Shown: positions 49,211 through 54,675 of the stretch, piece after piece
Layout: each line of letters starts with the position of its first letter
Position numbering within the stretch: position 1 is the stretch's first letter
Source of the DNA: Bacillota bacterium
GTDB taxonomy: Bacteria > Bacillota_I > Bacilli_A > ML615J-28 > CAG-698
Assembly: GCA_016280895.1 (NCBI GenBank)
Contig: JAEEHM010000017.1
Coordinates: 1-54,675 of the forward strand
Length of the DNA stretch: 54,675 nt
Direction of reading: 5' to 3'
Notes under the pieces: model-generated
What the model was told of the DNA's origin: nothing
Databases searched by the model: none
The model's input: only the letters and a program-made list of their open reading frames with translations
Made by a program: the position numbers and the translations under genes

Positions 49211-50485
49211 TTATTCTCCTATACCAGCAGATGAAGTTTTATATTTATCTTCAACAATGCTTCCACCAAAGGCAGCACGCTCTGCATATTCTTCTATTTC
49301 TCTTTGTAAACTAGAACTTATTGCACTTCTTGTTGTATCTCCATGCCATTCGATGTTTTCATTTTTAATATAATCATTATAAGTATATTTAATGCCAACA
49401 GGACTTCTTCCATAAATCACAGAATAATGTACAAGTGCAGCAATATATGTACCCAAAGAAGTTGGATGACTTCCATCAGATTCCTTATTTAAATTAATTT
49501 CTGGATGGTTTTGATACATAAAATAGAATGCGTTACCAACTTTTGATGTTCCTAAATTAAGTTCATCTGCGATTGCTTCATATCCTGCTGCTAATTTTTG
49601 TGTCATTTCATAATAGTTCATACCAGCATATCCATCACGATAGCTCCATGTTTGATACATTATTACTCTTGTATCATATAAATCTACGTATGAGCATATT
49701 TCTCTAACAGCTTTATAAAAATTAGGTCTTGCAAGTGCTGGTTCATTACTTTGTGCTTGTAAGAAAATAATATCATATGTTTTTAGTTTTAATGCATCCA
49801 TTAAATTCCTATGATATGTGCCATTTTCTCCTTCACAATAATTATATAAATATTGTCCTCCATATGCACATTTTTTAATATTTACATTAATTCCTTCAGC
49901 CTTAATCATTTCTTCAAGTAGTGTGTACAAGCAATTATAATTAGTAAAGCTATTACCAACCATTAATATATTTAAGTCTTCCATATATTTTTCTTCTCTA
50001 TTTAACGCATTTCCATATTCTTTGTATTCTTTTCCGCATATATCACATTTACATGTTCTTACTTCACACATTGAGTTAGTTCTTTCTTGTGTAGAAAGTA
50101 CTGTACCTGTATGTATATGATCAAGTTTAGGGTAAATTTTCATATCTTTAATATCTCCACATCTTTTACACTCATAATAATCTGAGCATCCATCTGCTTT
50201 TAATGTTGCCATCTTACCTTTTTTTAATACATAATCATGTCCTAATGCTTCAATTTCTTGATAATCTTCACTATATCCACATATTACGCATTTATGATAT
50301 CCTTGATATCCAGGCTCAGTACATGTTGCAGCCTTTCCCTTTACTTTTTCAAATATATGATCGCATACTTCTACTTCAGGTTCTTTATCTTTATTATTGT
50401 CCTCATCTTCTTTTTTACATGCCACTAATATTAATGAAAATATTATTATTATTATTGTTAAAATCTTTTTAATTTTTTCATTCAT
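49211..50485 (-). CDS. Lipoprotein with Cys-rich repeats and DUF4886 SGNH-like domain
   Basis: A 424-residue surface lipoprotein. The lipobox LVAC puts the Cys at about residue 23. Residues 40-150 are three Cys-rich repeats of the pattern C-x(n)-G-x-x-x-x-x-C-x-x-C-G, such as ATCTEPGYQGYHKCVICG. The C-terminal domain (about 168-400) is DUF4886-like: LNILMVGNSFTNYNC, then IIFLQAQSNEPALAR, and a late SDGSHPTSLGTYIAAL with the Asp/His pair, as in SGNH esterases. The nucleophile Ser is in GNSFT. It probably deacylates an extracellular glycan, which is inference. GAGGT precedes ATG 50485; it is co-transcribed with the DUF1295 gene. Confidence 0.82.
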   Translation of the reverse strand: MNEKIKKILTIIIIIFSLILVACKKEDEDNNKDKEPEVEVCDHIFEKVKGKAATCTEPGYQGYHKCVICGYSEDYQEIEALGHDYVLKKGKMATLKADGCSDYYECKRCGDIKDMKIYPKLDHIHTGTVLSTQERTNSMCEVRTCKCDICGKEYKEYGNALNREEKYMEDLNILMVGNSFTNYNCLYTLLEEMIKAEGINVNIKKCAYGGQYLYNYCEGENGTYHRNLMDALKLKTYDIIFLQAQSNEPALARPNFYKAVREICSYVDLYDTRVIMYQTWSYRDGYAGMNYYEMTQKLAAGYEAIADELNLGTSKVGNAFYFMYQNHPEINLNKESDGSHPTSLGTYIAALVHYSVIYGRSPVGIKYTYNDYIKNENIEWHGDTTRSAISSSLQREIEEYAERAAFGGSIVEDKYKTSSAGIGE

Positions 50486-50546
50486 AATTTACCTCGCTTA
50501 TATATTGTATCATTTTTTTATTTTAATTACAATTGTTGTAAGCATT

Positions 50547-50574
50547 AAAAAAACTTTGATAAATAGTATCAAAG
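50547..50574 (-). terminator. Terminator of the flavin reductase gene
   Basis: Perfect 7-bp stem CTTTGAT / ATCAAAG (50554-50574) follows the stop by 8 nt, with TTTTTTT on the minus strand. Confidence 0.8.
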
Positions 50575-50582
50575 CATTTTTA

Positions 50583-51203
50583 TCAGTGTATGAAATTTGT
50601 GGAAGTTCTTTTTTCTTCTTCTAATAATTCCTTGTAATTATCTTTAGCATCTTTAATAGCTTTAATTAAAAATACCATTCTTTTTGCAACTATTCTTGCA
50701 TTTCTTAAGCCTTCTTTATCTTCCTCTATTTCACCCTTATTCATACCAAAAGCATTATTCCAATAATCACCAGATGCAATTGGCATACCAGTTATCGTAA
50801 AATATTTACACAAAACATCGAATGATGCTGTTGTACCACCTCTTCTTGCCACTGCAAAAGCTGCTCCAACCTTATATCTTTTATCAAATCTTGAACTTTG
50901 AAATAATCTATCTAAGAAAGATATAATAGTACCATTAGGAGATGCATAATATACAGGTGATACTAAGATAAGGCCGTCTGCTTCTTTAAATAATCTTGAT
51001 GCAATATTAACTTCATCATCAAAGACGCATTTATTATTATCATGGCAATATCCACAAGCGAGACATCCTCTTATATCTTTATTACCAATATTTAAAACAT
51101 CATAGTTTGCGCCTAAATCATCAAAAACCTTTGTTATTTCTTTTATTAATATTTCACTATTTCCACCTTGGCGTGGAGAACCATTTATTATTAATATTTT
51201 CAT
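50583..51203 (-). CDS. NAD(P)H-dependent flavodoxin-fold oxidoreductase
   Basis: A 206-residue protein of the NADPH-dependent FMN reductase (flavodoxin-like) family. The FMN-phosphate loop is INGSPRQGGNSEIL (about residues 5-18). A Cys-rich segment GCLACGYCHDNNKCVFDDE follows near 50, typical of the iron-sulfur flavoprotein-like group, and LVSPVYYASPNG (about 80-91) and ARRGGTTASFD (about 119-129) complete the flavin site. It is likely a soluble electron-transfer enzyme. AAAAAGGAGTATTT precedes ATG 51203. It follows the small membrane protein gene by 14 nt. Confidence 0.85.
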   Translation of the reverse strand: MKILIINGSPRQGGNSEILIKEITKVFDDLGANYDVLNIGNKDIRGCLACGYCHDNNKCVFDDEVNIASRLFKEADGLILVSPVYYASPNGTIISFLDRLFQSSRFDKRYKVGAAFAVARRGGTTASFDVLCKYFTITGMPIASGDYWNNAFGMNKGEIEEDKEGLRNARIVAKRMVFLIKAIKDAKDNYKELLEEEKRTSTNFIH

Positions 51204-51217
51204 AAATACTCCTTTTT

Positions 51218-51718
51218 CTATATACTCGTAATCATAAACAATGATAAAGCTACAATAATTAAAACAAGCGATATAATTATCGATGCACCTGCCATATATT
51301 TATTTTTGTTCATCATCTTCATTTTATTTCCTTCACACTCTATCTTATTGTGATGCATACTTATAATTGAAATAATAATAATCATCAAGGACAATATAAT
51401 TACACCTATTTTAATCACAACAAATAAAATATGATTATATTCAAGGTCCTTATTGCCCTTATACATATTTTCTATCAAATCCAGAACAATAGTAAAAGGC
51501 CAAAAACCATGCTTATTCAATAAATTAAAACCAAACACGAGAACGATGGATAACACAAACGCGAATATAAGAATCATGAATACTAATACTACAATTATTC
51601 CACAAACCAAAGTAGCTAAAAGTTGCTTGTAAAAGATTGCAATATCAAATATTAAAGCTAATACCAGCAGAGCACTAGCACTTATAATAGCTATTTTAGC
51701 ATATTTATTAGCATTCAT
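51218..51718 (-). CDS. Small membrane protein, unknown function
   Basis: A 166-residue protein with four predicted helices at about 6-28, 32-60, 90-115 and 135-160, with short loops. No recognised motif or charged active-site cluster. I choose ATG 51718 because GGAGGAAAAGTT lies immediately before it; an upstream ATG at 51742 lacks a ribosome site. It is co-transcribed with the flavodoxin-fold oxidoreductase downstream. Confidence 0.7.
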   Translation of the reverse strand: MNANKYAKIAIISASALLVLALIFDIAIFYKQLLATLVCGIIVVLVFMILIFAFVLSIVLVFGFNLLNKHGFWPFTIVLDLIENMYKGNKDLEYNHILFVVIKIGVIILSLMIIIISIISMHHNKIECEGNKMKMMNKNKYMAGASIIISLVLIIVALSLFMITSI

Positions 51719-51839
51719 AACTTTTCCTCCATCTAGATACATTATAATACAAATATTTAATTAAGTAAAAAGTTTTTTAAAATAAGTGTTTTAATTTTGA
51801 AATTATTATGATAAAATATAAGGTATTAGAGGTGAGAGT

Positions 51840-52967
51840 ATGCAATTTTTTAATTCTTACATCATTACAAACTTTATTCTTTTATGCTTAAGTGCTGTAA
51901 TGACATTAATTGCACTTCAAAAATGGAAAGAACATCGAAAAACAAGTATTTATATGCTTGCTATTATTGGGACAACAATAATAATATCAATATTTGATAC
52001 TTTTATTAAGATTGCTCAATATGAATGGAAAAGTGTTTTTCTAACAACTTTATTCTCATGTATCAATTATGTATTAAGACCTTCATGTATTTTACTGTTT
52101 ATTTTCTTTAGTGGTTATAAGAAAAATAAATATATGTATTTGTTGTTTATTCCATTGGCAGTAGATTTTCTTATCTATATCTTGCCACTTATTCCAGCAA
52201 CAAGTCATCTGGTTTTCCGCTTTTTATTAGGAGAAGATGGTGGCATTTACTGGTTTAGTGGAAACACAATTCTAAGATATACTTCACATATTATATCTGC
52301 TATATATTTAGCTTATTTATTATATCAATCAGTATTTTCAATTCAAGCTAAGCATATGTCATATGCACTTGCTCTTATAATTTGTGCAGTTGTCGTAATA
52401 ATTGCAGTATTAATCGAAACATTCATTGATTCTACTGGAGATATTCATCTATTGAATACATCAATTGCGATAAGTGTAATCTTCTATTATTTATATATTG
52501 TAACTGAAAGAACTAAATTTGATCCACTTACTAATTTGTTTAATCGTGCAATGTTCTATTCAGATATGCCAAAAATGAAGAAAGATATTACAGGACTTAT
52601 TCAAATAGATATGAATGGACTTAAATATATCAATGATAACTTTGGTCACTTAGAAGGCGATAATGGTTTAATCGCAATTGCTGATACATTAAAGAGATGT
52701 GCTACAAGAAAAATGTATGTTTATCGTTTAGGTGGAGATGAATTCACTATTCTAGCTACAAATGAAAGTGAAGAAAGAATTATCGAAACTATTAAGGATA
52801 TCAAAAATGAACTTGCTAGAACTAAATATTCTGCAGCTATTGGTTTTGCATATCGCATTAGAAAAGATGATGATTTAAATACATTAATTAAGCTTGCTGA
52901 TAATAGAATGTATGAAGATAAAGCATTATATTATAAGAATACAGGCTATGATCGAAGAAAAGCATAA
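51840..52967 (+). CDS. Membrane-bound diguanylate cyclase (GGDEF)
   Basis: A 375-residue protein with about seven N-terminal helices (residues 1-210), probably a membrane sensor, and a C-terminal GGDEF domain (about 220-370). DPLTNLFNRAMFY starts the domain, QIDMNGLKYINDNFGH holds a metal-binding Asp, and LGGDEFTIL is the intact catalytic motif, so cyclic di-GMP synthesis is expected. No RxxD inhibitory I-site lies five residues before GGDEF. GAGGTGAGAGT precedes ATG 51840. It stands alone on the plus strand, convergent with the GNAT gene. Confidence 0.9.
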   Translation: MQFFNSYIITNFILLCLSAVMTLIALQKWKEHRKTSIYMLAIIGTTIIISIFDTFIKIAQYEWKSVFLTTLFSCINYVLRPSCILLFIFFSGYKKNKYMYLLFIPLAVDFLIYILPLIPATSHLVFRFLLGEDGGIYWFSGNTILRYTSHIISAIYLAYLLYQSVFSIQAKHMSYALALIICAVVVIIAVLIETFIDSTGDIHLLNTSIAISVIFYYLYIVTERTKFDPLTNLFNRAMFYSDMPKMKKDITGLIQIDMNGLKYINDNFGHLEGDNGLIAIADTLKRCATRKMYVYRLGGDEFTILATNESEERIIETIKDIKNELARTKYSAAIGFAYRIRKDDDLNTLIKLADNRMYEDKALYYKNTGYDRRKA

Positions 52968-52969
52968 AA

Positions 52970-52999
52970 AAGGAACTTCAAATTTGAAGTTCTTTTTTC
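52970..52999. terminator. Bidirectional terminator between the GGDEF and GNAT genes
   Basis: Palindromic stem GAACTTCAAATTTGAAGTTC (52973-52992) flanked by AAAAAA and TTTTTT works in both directions. Confidence 0.8.
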
Positions 53000-53005
53000 T
53001 TTATA

Positions 53006-53812
53006 TTATTTTTCATCTTTTATTATATGATATACACCTTGAGAAAATAATTTTTTAAAGCCAAGCGATACATATAAATGATTAGATATTGGATTTTTCT
53101 TATCTACATTTAAAGTTGCAACTTCATTCATATCTAGAATTTCATTTTTAATTGTGTTTACTATTTTACGAGCATAGCCAAAGTTTCGATATTCATCTCT
53201 TGTATATACTTCTGTTATATGATAAGAATTTATACTTTTATTAAATATCGCCATCGAAACAATCTTTCCATCTTTTTTGATAATTCGATATTTATCAATA
53301 TTTTTCTTTATGCTTTCGATGTTTGCTTCATCATCCAAATTACAATCTTTAATAAATTTTACCTGCATTTCATATATTTCATCTACATCTTCTATTTTTG
53401 CATGCATTACATCTTTTGAAGATACTTCTGTATAATCCCTTGCTTCCATAAAATCCATAGCTAAAAATTCGAAGTATCTTTCATTTAATACTTCTTTTGA
53501 TATTTTAAATAATTCATCTGCAATTACTGAAGATGTCATGATTTTATCGAAGTAATAATCTTTATTTTTGATATATCTAAGTAAAGAAGATAATAATTGA
53601 GGATTTCCATACAACATGAGTGCAAAATCACTGACCTTAAGTGCAAGTAATTTTTTATTATCTTCTTCTATCTTTATTGCGTAATTCTTTTTATTTATTT
53701 CTTTTAATAATTTAGCATCTAAATAAAAGAATTGGGTTAAATATTTATTTTCACTTAAGTAATTATCATTTTCTTTAATAAATGTATCTCCATTACTATA
53801 TTCTTTTATCAT
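53006..53812 (-). CDS. GNAT-family N-acetyltransferase with extended N-terminus
   Basis: A 268-residue protein. The C-terminal part (about residues 130-265) is a GNAT fold: YEMQVKFIKDC, ITEVYTRDEYRNFGYARKIV with the acetyl-CoA loop, and NVDKKNPISNHLYVSLGFKK. The N-terminal 125 residues are a helical domain, as in FR47-like or DUF-type acetyltransferases. I choose ATG 53812 because GAGGTTGATT precedes it; an upstream in-frame ATG lacks a ribosome site. Substrate unknown. Confidence 0.8.
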   Translation of the reverse strand: MIKEYSNGDTFIKENDNYLSENKYLTQFFYLDAKLLKEINKKNYAIKIEEDNKKLLALKVSDFALMLYGNPQLLSSLLRYIKNKDYYFDKIMTSSVIADELFKISKEVLNERYFEFLAMDFMEARDYTEVSSKDVMHAKIEDVDEIYEMQVKFIKDCNLDDEANIESIKKNIDKYRIIKKDGKIVSMAIFNKSINSYHITEVYTRDEYRNFGYARKIVNTIKNEILDMNEVATLNVDKKNPISNHLYVSLGFKKLFSQGVYHIIKDEK

Positions 53813-53862
53813 AATCAACCTCGTTTTTTTATTATACAATAAGTATCATTTATTATCAATAA

Positions 53863-53886
53863 AAGATGTGCTTTTTTGCACATCTT
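53863..53886 (-). terminator. Terminator of the CASTOR/POLLUX-like gene
   Basis: Perfect 9-bp stem AAGATGTGC / GCACATCTT with a 6-nt loop overlaps the stop codon and is followed by TTATTG on the minus strand. Confidence 0.75.
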
Positions 53887-54675
53887 AATATTTTATGAAG
53901 ATGAAAGCATCTTCTGGATTTAATATGATTTCTTCATCGACATCTTGATTTTTAGGGATAAAATAGATTTCATCATTCTTTATATAACCAAGAAGCATAT
54001 ATTTTTTATCAAAACTTAAATAGAAGGATTGAATTAATTCTCTCTTATTTTTAAATCTTAATTCTTTTTCATCAATCATATCTTTCACATCTTCAATCTT
54101 GATATCAAAATAATCTCCACCTTCCATACTATCGATAGTAAGTAAACCATCAAAGAATTTTTTTGATTCTTTATTTAATGCTAATTGACTTAGAAGGAGA
54201 CTCATCATTCTATTACTGATAATTGCATTTTTAATATTAAAATCATTGATGCTATTTAAATTCTTTGAATCTAATAGTTCGGTGATAAATGATAATTCAT
54301 GGCGATCTCGATTTTTAAATGCAGTTTGTAGCGCAATCAATGTTACAAAAACATTAGCATCATAGCTATCACTATCTACTGTATCATCAGATAAGATTAA
54401 TACTTTCTTTAATCCTTCTGTTTTTTTAATATCTTCAATTAATTTTGCTGTTTCATTCTTTTCATAATTAAATACTTTGAAATTAGATCCATAGCCTTCA
54501 CTTGCGTAAGCTAGATTTTCACGAATGAACTTTCCTTTTTTATTATCACCGATCACAAAAATAGTACTATTTATACTTAAATCAACATTCTTTATGTTTA
54601 ATAATTTAACTTTAGATAAATCACTTTTTTCTGTTCTCTTTATTTTTATATCTTCTTCTTCATCAGCAAGTACAA
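53885..54675 (-). CDS. CASTOR/POLLUX-like ion channel regulatory protein, N-terminus beyond window
   Basis: The frame is open from the right edge (54675) to the stop at 53885, giving at least 263 residues. A GTG at 54556 is internal, since the upstream sequence (VLADEEEDIKIKRTEK, then IFVIGDNKKG) reads through without a break. Features are a nucleotide-binding type loop at IFVIGDNKKGKFI, KKVLILSDDTVDSDSYDANV with a switch to NVFVTLIALQTAFK, and a C-terminal RCK-like segment ending ILNPEDAFIFIKY. These match the cytoplasmic RCK-like tail of CASTOR/POLLUX-related channels. The pore helices would lie outside the window. Family membership is by motif resemblance only. Confidence 0.7.
   Translation of the reverse strand, partial: VLADEEEDIKIKRTEKSDLSKVKLLNIKNVDLSINSTIFVIGDNKKGKFIRENLAYASEGYGSNFKVFNYEKNETAKLIEDIKKTEGLKKVLILSDDTVDSDSYDANVFVTLIALQTAFKNRDRHELSFITELLDSKNLNSINDFNIKNAIISNRMMSLLLSQLALNKESKKFFDGLLTIDSMEGGDYFDIKIEDVKDMIDEKELRFKNKRELIQSFYLSFDKKYMLLGYIKNDEIYFIPKNQDVDEEIILNPEDAFIFIKY

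Noticed and set aside
1-54675. CRISPR arrays, insertion sequences, rRNA
   Set aside because: I found no regularly spaced palindromic repeats with spacers, no transposase gene with terminal inverted repeats, and no rRNA sequence.

Overview
The window is a very AT-rich stretch of bacterial chromosome with tightly packed genes, nearly all on the minus strand. It looks like an uncultured low-GC member of the Bacillota near the Mollicutes (RF39, Erysipelotrichales or Acholeplasmatales type). Supporting signs are AAGGAGG-type ribosome binding sites, T-rich intrinsic terminators, a T-box, HrcA/CIRCE control of clpB, an Lgt and lipoproteins, and no outer-membrane genes. The genetic code appears standard. 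TGA ends several genes in ATGA or longer overlaps with the next start (chrA pair, MATE/pcp, trpY/trpZ, pqqD/S26, membrane protein/HEPN), while Trp is TGG throughout.

Region 1-5.4 kb holds a 3'-truncated SDR reductase, efp, a small YGR-repeat protein, a YwaF/TMEM164-like membrane protein, a decayed DUF1016 (YhcG-like) nuclease remnant, an AAA_14/DUF4143 ATPase with a frameshifted membrane protein behind it, and tRNA-Cys. Region 5.4-18 kb holds a giant 2025-residue CvpA-family repeat protein, lgt with a HAD phosphatase, an MBL hydrolase, a PlsC-like acyltransferase with a zinc ribbon, and an exported phosphodiester glycosidase followed by a 57-codon gene.

Region 18-26 kb is a heat-shock operon read from a CIRCE-overlapped promoter: clpB without its N domain, htpG, an RlmD-type rRNA methyltransferase, a small P-loop kinase and a GNAT. 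Next come a HAD hydrolase preceded by an unassigned structured leader, and an IclR regulator whose -35 box lies in a 13-bp inverted repeat. Region 26-30 kb is an overlapping five-gene operon: spermidine-synthase-like methyltransferase, NTP_transf_5 nucleotidyltransferase, PqqD-like protein, Ser-His S24/S26 peptidase and rimO. It is the best candidate here for an undescribed peptide-modifying module.

Region 30-38 kb has a second YwaF-like protein, a lipoprotein amidase with Ig-like domains, an RluA-type pseudouridine synthase, and a tryptophan T-box driving trpXYZ (binding lipoprotein, permease, ATPase), with an eight-codon mini-ORF (seven residues plus stop) between T-box and trpX. Region 38-41 kb is a five-gene unit: two half-size chromate transporters, a membrane protein, a HEPN-like protein and YbaK. 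Region 41-48 kb covers a MATE exporter, pyroglutamyl peptidase and alpha/beta hydrolase operon, a pepT-pepF-GNAT operon, and an enlarged MscL. Region 48-54.7 kb has a DUF1295 protein, a DUF4886 lipoprotein, a flavodoxin-fold oxidoreductase, a small membrane protein, a GGDEF diguanylate cyclase, a GNAT, and a 5'-truncated CASTOR/POLLUX-like ion channel regulator.

All calls come from reading the sequence and recalled family motifs; no database search was run.
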